Below are positions 27,827 to 35,279 of a stretch of DNA of 35,279 bases, one piece after another. The position numbers were made by a program, and so were the translations under genes. Position 1 is the stretch's first letter. Every line of letters begins with the position of its first letter. The notes under the pieces are model-generated. The model searched no databases. It was not told where the DNA came from and worked only from the letters and a program-made list of their open reading frames with translations. Source of the DNA: Candidatus Omnitrophota bacterium (GTDB lineage: Bacteria; Omnitrophota; Gorgyraeia; 1-14-0-20-64-10); contig JACPXR010000051.1 of assembly GCA_016196465.1 (NCBI GenBank), forward strand, positions 1 through 35,279. The letters are read 5' to 3'.

Positions 27827-29208
27827 GAAGGCCCAACCGGAAACTTTGGGGAGGACGCTTCAGCCGCCCCACGGCCCTTCCCATCGAGCGGTTCACCCAA
27901 TCCCTGAGGGTGGACCAGCGCCTGGGCGGGTGCGATCTGCGGGCCTCCATCGCCCATGCCAGGATGCTTGGAAAAACGAAGATCATTCCCGCGAGAATCT
28001 CCCGGCGGCTCGCGAAGGCCTTGACCGGGATGCTGAGAGACTTCAAGAGAGGGAAGATGAGGCTGGACCCTTCCGCTGAGGACATTCACACCGCCATCCA
28101 GCTGGAGCTGGAAAAAAGAGCGGGGGAAGCGGCCCAGTATCTCCACACCGCCCGCTCCCGGAACGATCAGGTCGTCACCGACCTGCGGCTCTACTGCAAA
28201 GAGGCGCTGGAGCGGGTCGATGATCAGATCCTGCGGCTTCAAAGGAAGATCCTCGATCAGGCCGGGCGGGCCGGGGCCCAGATCATCCCCGGCTACACGC
28301 ACCTTCAGCACGCCCAGCCGATGCTGGGGGCCCATCTGTTTCTCGGTTACCTGGAGGCCCTGGAGCGGGACCGGCAGCGCCTCAGGGCGGCCCGGGGCCG
28401 GGTGGATGAGCTGCCGCTGGGCTCCGGCGCCCTGACGGGAACCGGGCTTCCCATCGATAGAAAACTCGTCGCCGGGCTCCTTGGTTTCTCGCGGGTTTCT
28501 GAGAACTCAGTCGACGCCGTCACCGAAAGGGACTTCGCCGCGGAGATCCTGTCGGATTTGGGCATCCTGGGGCTTCATTTAAGCCGGATAGCGGAGGACC
28601 TGATCCTCTTCGCCACCCATGAATTCGGATTCATCCGGTTCGATGAACGCCTCCTCACGGGAAGTTCGATGATGCCCCAAAAGCAGAATCCGGACTTTCT
28701 GGAGCTCACCCGGGCGGGGACATCCCGCATCATCGGAAACCTCATGCAGCTCTTCACCCTGCTCAAAGGACTCCCCTCGGGATACCAGAGGGACCTCCAG
28801 CTGGACAAGGAATGCCTCTTCGAAGGCCTCGACCGGGCTCAGGGGATGCTGGACACACTCAGCCTGGGATTCGGCGCGATCCATTGGAACCCGAAAGCGG
28901 CCTTGAGGCAGCTCTCGGACGAGGCCCTTTACGCCACCGACCTGGCCGAATACCTCGTCCTCAAAGGGGTTCCTTTCGCGCTGGCCCACCGGGCGGTGGG
29001 CCAGCTCCTTGCCCATGCCGAGGGCCGGGGGATCTCTCTGGCTTCTCTTCCCCTGAAGGAGTTCCGCCGTTTCTCTCCGGCGTTTGAACAGGGGGTGTAC
29101 GCCCTCTTGAATCCCTCCGCCTCGATCCGGCGCAAGCGCTCCCTGGGCAGCACCGGTCCCGCCCGGGTCCGGGCCTGCCTCCTTCGCTGGCAGAAGAAGC
29201 TCCACTAA
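27823..29208 (+). CDS. argH: Argininosuccinate lyase
   Basis: LWGGRFSRPT, EDIHTAIQLELEKR, LHTARSRNDQVVTDLRLY, GSSMMPQKQNPDFLEL. Confidence 0.95.
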   Translation: MRRPNRKLWGGRFSRPTALPIERFTQSLRVDQRLGGCDLRASIAHARMLGKTKIIPARISRRLAKALTGMLRDFKRGKMRLDPSAEDIHTAIQLELEKRAGEAAQYLHTARSRNDQVVTDLRLYCKEALERVDDQILRLQRKILDQAGRAGAQIIPGYTHLQHAQPMLGAHLFLGYLEALERDRQRLRAARGRVDELPLGSGALTGTGLPIDRKLVAGLLGFSRVSENSVDAVTERDFAAEILSDLGILGLHLSRIAEDLILFATHEFGFIRFDERLLTGSSMMPQKQNPDFLELTRAGTSRIIGNLMQLFTLLKGLPSGYQRDLQLDKECLFEGLDRAQGMLDTLSLGFGAIHWNPKAALRQLSDEALYATDLAEYLVLKGVPFALAHRAVGQLLAHAEGRGISLASLPLKEFRRFSPAFEQGVYALLNPSASIRRKRSLGSTGPARVRACLLRWQKKLH

Positions 29209-29210
29209 AG

Positions 29211-30473
29211 ATGCACCGCTTCGCCTTGAAAAGAGGACGGCTCTGGTGCGAGGGGGTGCCTGTGGAGGAGGTAGCCCGGCGGGTGGGAACCCCCGCCTAT
29301 CTCTACAGCCACGGCACGATCCTCGACCATTACCGGAAGCTCCAAACCGCCTTCCGCCCGGTGAAGGCCTTGATCTGCTTCGCCGTCAAGGCCAACGGCA
29401 ACCTCGCCGTTTTGCGCCTGTTGGCCAGGGCCGGAGCGGGGTTCGACATCGTCTCGCAAGGAGAGCTCGAGCGAGCCCTCCGGGCGGGAGCGGACCCGAA
29501 GAAAATCGTTTATGCCTCCGTTGGAAAAACCGAAGAGGAGATCCGGAAGGCGGTTCAGGCGGGGATCCTCTTCTTCAACGTAGAGTCCGCTCAGGAGCTT
29601 CGGCAGATCCAGGAGGTCTGCCGGAAGCTCAAGAAGCGCCAGAGGGTGAGCCTCCGGCTGAACCCAGAGGTGGACCCCCACACCCATTCCTTCATCGCCA
29701 CCGGACAGGCGGCCAGCAAATTCGGCATGGACTTCTCCACCGTCTCGACCCTTCTGCGGCGCCGGGGGGAGTTTCCGAACCTCCTCTTCGCGGGACTCCA
29801 CATCCACATCGGCTCGCAGATTTTGGAGGCGGCCCCGTTTGAGGCCGCCGTTCGAAAGGCCCTCCGGATGATCTCCCTGGCGAGGAAAGAGGGCGCGCCG
29901 ATCGATACCCTCAACATCGGCGGGGGACTCGGGATCGTTTATCACCAGGAGGCCCCCCAGACTGCCGCCGAGTTCGCCCGAAGGATCCTTCCCCTCTTGA
30001 AAGGCAGGTCTCTTCAGATTATTCTGGAGCCGGGAAGATTCATCGTGGGAAACAGCGGAATTCTCCTCACCCGGGTTCTGGTTCTTAAGGAAAGCGGCAG
30101 AAAGAAGTTCGCCATCGTGGACGCGGGGATGAACGACCTGATCCGGCCGAGTCTCTACGGGGCTTACCATGAAATCGTTCCCGCCTCGCAAAACGGGATG
30201 CTAAGAAAAAAGGCGCGGTACGACGTCGTGGGGCCGGTCTGCGAAAGCGGAGATTTCTTCGCCAAGGGCCGGCTCCTCCCTTCGCTCGCAGCCGGGGACC
30301 TCCTGGCAATCCTCGGGGCGGGGGCATACGGCTTCACCATGTCCAGCAACTACAACGCCAGGCCGCGGGCGGCCGAGGTGCTGGTCCGGGGAAACCGATG
30401 GCACCTCATTCGCAGAAGAGAAACCTTCGCCGACCTGGTGCGCGGGGAAAGGATCCCCTCCTTTCTGAAATGA
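29211..30473 (+). CDS. lysA: Diaminopimelate decarboxylase
   Basis: VGTPAYLYSHGTI, ICFAVKANGNLAVLRLLA, GLHIHIGSQI, LNIGGGLGI, EPGRFIVGNSGILLTRVL, GAYGFTMSSNYNARPRAAEVLV. Confidence 0.96.
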   Translation: MHRFALKRGRLWCEGVPVEEVARRVGTPAYLYSHGTILDHYRKLQTAFRPVKALICFAVKANGNLAVLRLLARAGAGFDIVSQGELERALRAGADPKKIVYASVGKTEEEIRKAVQAGILFFNVESAQELRQIQEVCRKLKKRQRVSLRLNPEVDPHTHSFIATGQAASKFGMDFSTVSTLLRRRGEFPNLLFAGLHIHIGSQILEAAPFEAAVRKALRMISLARKEGAPIDTLNIGGGLGIVYHQEAPQTAAEFARRILPLLKGRSLQIILEPGRFIVGNSGILLTRVLVLKESGRKKFAIVDAGMNDLIRPSLYGAYHEIVPASQNGMLRKKARYDVVGPVCESGDFFAKGRLLPSLAAGDLLAILGAGAYGFTMSSNYNARPRAAEVLVRGNRWHLIRRRETFADLVRGERIPSFLK

Positions 30474-31282
30474 GAGAGCTCCCGTTCGTCAAAGTCGCGG
30501 GATGCGGCAACGACTTCATCCTCCTGGACCGGCGCAAGGTCCCCGCGCCCGTGGACTTCCAAGCGCTGGCCCGGAAGTGGTGCTCCCGCCAGAAGGGAAT
30601 CGGCGCGGATGGAGTTCTCCTCCTGCTCCCCTCCAGGCGCGGGGACGCCCGGATGAGAATCTTCAACCCCGATGGGAGCGAAGCGGAGATGTGCGGAAAC
30701 GGCCTGCGGTGCGTCGCCTGGTACCTGCACGAGATGAACGGCAAAGCCGCCTCCTTCACCGTGGAGACGAAAGCGGGCCTCCTCCGGTCGGAGGTGGTCG
30801 GGGAGGAGCGGGTCCGGGTCACCCTGACCCCGCCGAAAGCATTGCGCCTGGGACTTCAAGTCGCCTGGAAAGGGGGCCGTCTCGCGCTTCATGCCGTCCA
30901 GTCCGGCGTCCCCCACGCGGTCCTCCTCACCACCCGCCTGAAGGAGGCGGAGGTGGAGAGACTGGGGCCCTTCCTCCGGTTCCACAAACTTTTCAGACCC
31001 CAGGGAACCAACGTCAACTTCGTTCAGATCCGTTCCCCTCACCGGATCGAGATCCGAACCTACGAACGGGGAGTGGAAAAAGAAACCCTCGCCTGCGGCA
31101 CCGGCGCGGTCGCTTCCGTGGTCATTGGAAACTCCCTGGGCCGCCTGAAGCCGCCGGTCGCGGTCCTCACGGCAAGCGGGGAACTCCTCCGGGTTGACTT
31201 CCAGGAGAGGAAAAGGCCATGGGAGGACCTCACCCTGGAAGGCCCCGCCCGAGTGATCTTCGAAGGAAAGGTCCGCCCATGA
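30470..31282 (+). CDS. dapF: Diaminopimelate epimerase
   Basis: Start trimmed to 30470. FVKVAGCGNDFILLD, FNPDGSEAEMCGNGLRC, QGTNVNFVQ, ERGVEKETLACGTGAVAS. Confidence 0.95.
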   Translation: MRELPFVKVAGCGNDFILLDRRKVPAPVDFQALARKWCSRQKGIGADGVLLLLPSRRGDARMRIFNPDGSEAEMCGNGLRCVAWYLHEMNGKAASFTVETKAGLLRSEVVGEERVRVTLTPPKALRLGLQVAWKGGRLALHAVQSGVPHAVLLTTRLKEAEVERLGPFLRFHKLFRPQGTNVNFVQIRSPHRIEIRTYERGVEKETLACGTGAVASVVIGNSLGRLKPPVAVLTASGELLRVDFQERKRPWEDLTLEGPARVIFEGKVRP

Positions 31283-32181
31283 AAACCAGAGATCCTTCCC
31301 GCTGGCTCAAAGGGTCCATGGTGGCCCTCGTCACTCCCTTCCGGAACGGGGAAGTGGACTTCAAGACCCTCCGGTGCCTCATCGAATTCCAGATCCGGGG
31401 CGGGACCTCGGCCCTCGTCCCCTGCGGAACCACCGGGGAATCGGCGACCCTCTCCCACGAGGAACATGAGCGGGTGATCGAGACCGCCATCCAGACGGCC
31501 CGGGGCAGAATCCCGGTCATCGCCGGAACCGGCTCCAACAACACCCAGGAGGCCCTTCGCCTGACGCGCCACGCCCAGCGCTCCGGCGCTGACGCGGCCC
31601 TCCTCATCGCCCCCTACTACAACCGGCCGACCCAGGAAGGCCTCTACCGCCATTTCCGGACGATCGCCGAGTCGGTCTCCATCCCCCTCGTCCTCTACAA
31701 CATCGCCTCCCGCACCGGGGTGAACATCGAGCCGGAGACCTTCGGCAGGCTCTCCATGATCCCCAACATCGTGGGGGTGAAGGAGGCGAGCGGCTCCCTG
31801 GAGCAGATGTCGCGGATCAAGGCGGCTTGCCCCGAGCGCTTCGTCCTCATCTCAGGAGACGACGCCCTGACGCTGCCGGTCCTGGCGATCGGCGGAACCG
31901 GCGTCATCTCGGTCGTGGCGAACATCGTTCCGAAGAGGGTCCACGGCCTTGTCCATTCCTTCGAAGGGGGGCGCCGCGGCGAGAGCCGCCGGATCCACGA
32001 GCGCCTTCTCTCCCTGACCAAAGCGATGTTCATCGAAACGAACCCCATCCCCGTGAAAACCGCCATGGGCCTCATGGGGCTTCTCAAGGACGCCTCCCTT
32101 CGCCTGCCGATGTGCCCCATGAGCGAGGGAAACCTCGTCAAGCTCAAAGAGGTCCTCCGCTCCTACCGCCTCATCCGATGA
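31279..32181 (+). CDS. dapA: 4-hydroxy-tetrahydrodipicolinate synthase
   Basis: GSMVALVTPF, PCGTTGESATLSHEEH, VIAGTGSNNTQEA, YYNRPTQEGLYRHF, GVKEASGSLEQM. Confidence 0.96.
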   Translation: MKTRDPSRWLKGSMVALVTPFRNGEVDFKTLRCLIEFQIRGGTSALVPCGTTGESATLSHEEHERVIETAIQTARGRIPVIAGTGSNNTQEALRLTRHAQRSGADAALLIAPYYNRPTQEGLYRHFRTIAESVSIPLVLYNIASRTGVNIEPETFGRLSMIPNIVGVKEASGSLEQMSRIKAACPERFVLISGDDALTLPVLAIGGTGVISVVANIVPKRVHGLVHSFEGGRRGESRRIHERLLSLTKAMFIETNPIPVKTAMGLMGLLKDASLRLPMCPMSEGNLVKLKEVLRSYRLIR

Positions 32182-32969
32182 CCCCACCCCCCGCAAGAAT
32201 CCGCTTGGTCGTCAGCGGCTGCTGCGGCCGCATGGGCTCCCTCATCGCTGAGGAAGCAGCGAAGGATTCCGCCCATTTCGACCTCGCCGGGGCGCTCGAG
32301 CATCCCGGTCATCCCCAAGTGGGAAAACCCTATCCCGCGAAGCCCGGCCTGAAGGTGAGCGACGACCTGCCGGGACTGCTCCAACAGGCGGATCTTCTCA
32401 TGGAATTCACAACGCCGGAAGCAACCCTGGAACATGCGGGGATCTGTGCCGAGGCCCAGGTCGCCATGATCATCGGGACCACCGGACTTTCGCCGGAGCA
32501 AACGGACCGGCTGTTTCGAGAAACCGACAAAAAAATCCCCATCTTCATTTCGCCCAACATGTCCATCGGGATTTTCATTCTTCGAAAGATGATCGGCCAC
32601 GTCTCCGAGGAGCTCCGCAAGCTCAGCGTCCCGATCCAGGAGATGAAACTCTCCGAAGCCCACCACGCCAAAAAAAAGGACAGGCCCAGCGGAACGGCCA
32701 AGCAGCTCGCCAAAGAGATCGGGGAAGCCACGGGGCGGGTCATCCCGGAGAATCAGATCAGCGTCAGACGGGATGAGGAGTTTGACGTCGCCGGTGTTCA
32801 CACGGTGACCTTTGAGCTCGGCGCAGAGAAACTCCTCCTCACCCATGAAGCAACCGACCGGCGGCTCTTCGCCCAGGGGGCCCTTTGGGTCGCCCGACAT
32901 TTCCGCCAAGTCTGCACCGAACCCAAGGTCTACGGGATGGACGATTTCATGGCGCAGGTCCCTCGATGA
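32178..32969 (+). CDS. dapB: 4-hydroxy-tetrahydrodipicolinate reductase
   Basis: VVSGCCGRMGSLIAE, MEFTTPEATLEHA, IGTTGLS, ISPNMSIGIFIL, EAHHAKKKDRPSGTAKQLA. Confidence 0.95.
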   Translation: MTPPPARIRLVVSGCCGRMGSLIAEEAAKDSAHFDLAGALEHPGHPQVGKPYPAKPGLKVSDDLPGLLQQADLLMEFTTPEATLEHAGICAEAQVAMIIGTTGLSPEQTDRLFRETDKKIPIFISPNMSIGIFILRKMIGHVSEELRKLSVPIQEMKLSEAHHAKKKDRPSGTAKQLAKEIGEATGRVIPENQISVRRDEEFDVAGVHTVTFELGAEKLLLTHEATDRRLFAQGALWVARHFRQVCTEPKVYGMDDFMAQVPR

Positions 32970-34165
32970 GACACAGGCGCGTCATTCCGGCGGTCGCACG
33001 GCGGCTCACCCAGCTGCCCCCGTATCTTTTCGTCGAGATAGACGCCATGAAGGAAGAGATGATCCGCAAAGGCAGGGATGTCATCGACATGGGGGTGGGG
33101 GACCCGGACATGCCGACCCCCGGCTTCATCCTCCGAGCGATGGCGCGGGCCCTGCGCGACCCGGGCAACCACCCTTATCCAACGAACAGGGGATTGGAGG
33201 ATTTCCGGACCGTGATCGCCCAGTGGTACCGGCGCCGCTTTTCGGTGAGACTCGATCCCGCCACCGAAATCTTGCCGCTGATCGGATCGAAGGAGGGGAT
33301 CGCCCACCTTCCGCTGGCCTTCGTCAACCCGGGCGACCGGGTCTGGGTGCCGGACCCCTGCTATCCCCCTTACCGGACCGGGACGATTCTGGCCGGGGGG
33401 CGCCCGGTCTCCGTGCCCCTTCTCTCGGAAAACGGCTTCCTCCCGGACTTAGGCCCCCTGACAAGAGGCGCCTCGGGGGTGAAGCTCTTCTTCCTCAATT
33501 ATCCGAACAACCCCACCACCGCGGTGGCGGACCTGGCCTTCTACCGGCGGCTGGTCTCCTTCGCCCATCGAACCGGGGTCCCCATCTGCCACGATGCCGC
33601 TTATTCGGAAATCGCTTTCGATGGGGTGCGTCCTCCCAGCTTCCTGCAAATTCCGGGAGCCAAAGAGGTCGGAATCGAGTTCCACTCCCTCTCCAAGACC
33701 TTCAACATGACCGGCTGGCGGATCGGCTGGGTCTGCGGAAACGCTCAGATGATCTCGGCCCTGGCCAAGGTGAAATCCAACATCGACTCAGGCATCTTCC
33801 AGGCCGTTCAGAGGGCCGGCATCCAGGCGTTGAAGGATCCCAGAGGGCATCTGGAGCGGATGCTGGAGCTCTACGCCCTGCGGCGGGATCTTCTGGTCGG
33901 CGCCCTCCGGAAATCCGGCTGGAAGGTCACACCCCCCCAAGCCACCTTTTACCTCTGGGCCCCGATCCCCGGCAAAGGAAATTCCAGGCAGACCGCCCGA
34001 CAGCTTCTTGAAAAAGCGGCCATCGTCGCGACACCCGGTGTCGGATTCGGAGCCCACGGAGAAGGGTACGTCCGCTTTTCCCTCAGCGTCCCCACCGGGC
34101 GTCTTCGTGAAGCGGCCCGCAGGATCCAACGGCTGCCCCTATGGCCACCGCCCTCATCGGCCTAG
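32966..34165 (+). CDS. dapL: LL-diaminopimelate aminotransferase (class I/II PLP aminotransferase)
   Basis: VIDMGVGDPDMPTP, YPTNRGLEDFRTVIAQWYRRRF, NYPNNPTTAVADLAFY, HSLSKTFNMTGWRIGWVCGN. Context directly after dapF-dapA-dapB. Confidence 0.85.
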   Translation: MRHRRVIPAVARRLTQLPPYLFVEIDAMKEEMIRKGRDVIDMGVGDPDMPTPGFILRAMARALRDPGNHPYPTNRGLEDFRTVIAQWYRRRFSVRLDPATEILPLIGSKEGIAHLPLAFVNPGDRVWVPDPCYPPYRTGTILAGGRPVSVPLLSENGFLPDLGPLTRGASGVKLFFLNYPNNPTTAVADLAFYRRLVSFAHRTGVPICHDAAYSEIAFDGVRPPSFLQIPGAKEVGIEFHSLSKTFNMTGWRIGWVCGNAQMISALAKVKSNIDSGIFQAVQRAGIQALKDPRGHLERMLELYALRRDLLVGALRKSGWKVTPPQATFYLWAPIPGKGNSRQTARQLLEKAAIVATPGVGFGAHGEGYVRFSLSVPTGRLREAARRIQRLPLWPPPSSA

Positions 34166-34623
34166 GCTCGAACCTCGGCGACCGGGAAACCCTCCTTCAG
34201 CAGGCCCTAGAGGAAATTCGGAGGGTCCCCCGGACAAAGCTTCTCAAGGTTTCCCGTCTCGTTGAAACCGAACCGGTGGGGGGGCCTCCTCAAGGAAAAT
34301 ACCTCAACGGCGTCGCCAAGCTCTCCACGGAACTCCCTCCCGAGGAACTCCTGGCGGCTCTTCAGGGGATCGAGCGACGGCTGGGCCGTCCCATGAACCG
34401 GCCTCGCTGGGGACCCCGGGTGATCGACCTGGACCTTTTAAGCTATGACGAGGCGGTCCTCCAGACCCCTTCCTTGATCCTCCCTCACCCGAAGATGCAG
34501 GAACGGCTCTTTGTCCTCGTTCCCCTCTCCGAGGTGGACCCCCATTGGAAACACCCGGTCTCTGGAAAAAGAGTGGAGGAGCTTCTCCGGGAGCTTCACC
34601 ATGAAAGTCATTCGGCGCCTTAA
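34141..34623 (+). CDS. folK: 2-amino-4-hydroxy-6-hydroxymethyldihydropteridine diphosphokinase
   Basis: ALIGLGSNLGDRETLLQQAL, VETEPVGGPPQGKYLNGV, RWGPRVIDLDLLSYD, LILPHPKMQERLFVLVPL. Confidence 0.95.
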   Translation: MATALIGLGSNLGDRETLLQQALEEIRRVPRTKLLKVSRLVETEPVGGPPQGKYLNGVAKLSTELPPEELLAALQGIERRLGRPMNRPRWGPRVIDLDLLSYDEAVLQTPSLILPHPKMQERLFVLVPLSEVDPHWKHPVSGKRVEELLRELHHESHSAP

Positions 34624-35279
34624 CGAACTCCGCCGGGAGATCGAGCTCCTTCAAAAAAGAGGCAAGACCGTGGGCTTCGTCCCCACCATGGGGGCCTTTC
34701 ATGAAGGGCACCTCTCCCTGATCCGGCGGGCGGCCGGGGAAACGGATGCCGCCGTGGTGAGCCTCTTCGTCAATCCGATCCAGTTCGATGAGGCGAAGGA
34801 CCTCCGGAGCTACCCCAGGCCCTGGCGGAAAGACCTCCGCCTGGCCGCCCGGGCGGGAGCCAAGCTCCTCTTTGCCCCGACCGCAGCCGAGATGTACCCT
34901 CCCGGCTTTCAAACCTTTGTAGAGGTGGAAAAGCTCGGCCGTCTGCTCGAGGGGCAGTTTCGCCCGGGACACTTCCGTGGTGTGGCCACCGTGGTGGCCA
35001 AGCTCTTTCACCTTGTTCAGCCCGACGTCGCCTACTTCGGCCAGAAGGACGCCCAGCAGGCGAGGCTCGTGGAGCGGATGATCCGGGACTTGAATTTCCC
35101 GGTCCGCCTCAAAGTGCTGCCCACCCTCCGGGAGAAAGACGGCCTCCCCTTGAGCTCGAGAAACCGATTTCTCTCGTCGGAGGCTCGACGGTCGTCGAGG
35201 GCCCTCGCGGAAGCTTTACAGGAGGCCCGACGGTTGATAGAATGTGATGAGCCCCGGGCATCCCTCGTCGTCCGACGGA
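34601..35279 (+). CDS. panC: Pantothenate synthetase, 3' end outside window
   Basis: Absent from the ORF track because there is no stop in the window. ATG at 34601: MKVIRRLNELRREIELLQKRGKTVGFVPTMGAFHEGHLSLIRRAA...VSLFVNPIQF...GVATVVAKLFHLVQPDVAYFGQKDAQQ...SSRNRFLS. Confidence 0.93.
   Translation, partial: MKVIRRLNELRREIELLQKRGKTVGFVPTMGAFHEGHLSLIRRAAGETDAAVVSLFVNPIQFDEAKDLRSYPRPWRKDLRLAARAGAKLLFAPTAAEMYPPGFQTFVEVEKLGRLLEGQFRPGHFRGVATVVAKLFHLVQPDVAYFGQKDAQQARLVERMIRDLNFPVRLKVLPTLREKDGLPLSSRNRFLSSEARRSSRALAEALQEARRLIECDEPRASLVVRR

Noticed and set aside
32812-34011. 399-aa + strand ORF overlapping dapB and dapL in another frame
   Set aside because: The alternative frame encodes recognisable DapL with PLP motifs. 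This frame is Pro/Arg/Gly-rich without motifs.
35231-35250. TGATAGAAT near the right edge as an extended -10 promoter
   Set aside because: It lies inside the panC coding frame (RRLIECDE), and what follows is cut off by the window end. Not supportable.

Overview
The window is 35,279 bp, GC-rich, and almost all coding. Every credible gene is on the + strand, and most are tightly packed: I count 17 junctions with 4-bp ATGA/TTGA-type overlaps. The gene order is: [5'-truncated MGDG-synthase/MurG-like glycosyltransferase]-UDG4-priA-def-fmt; two tandem GalT-like genes; gap-pgk-tpiA-secG; an MFS (folate/biopterin-transporter-like) gene that appears to lack an internal segment; methyltransferase; polysaccharide deacetylase; glgC-thiG-leuB-asd-truA; a Fur-family regulator; a small Cys-rich lipoprotein; a beta-barrel-like exported protein; a ZIP transporter with a C-terminal HGG/YHYEL domain; rplM-rpsI; argCJBDFGH-lysA-dapFAB-dapL-folK; and panC, truncated by the window end. 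Most of this is housekeeping. The best candidate for an undescribed system is the fur / CxxCxC-lipoprotein / OM-barrel / ZIP-HGG cassette (about 17.74-20.49 kb), which starts with an inverted-repeat operator-like region. Other notable observations are a GalT paralog with the nucleophilic His replaced (HPH -> HAR) that shares a 65-bp exact repeat with its neighbour, the shortened MFS gene, and several promoter-like -10 elements placed so close to start codons that leaderless transcription is plausible. All calls come from reading the sequence; no database search was run.
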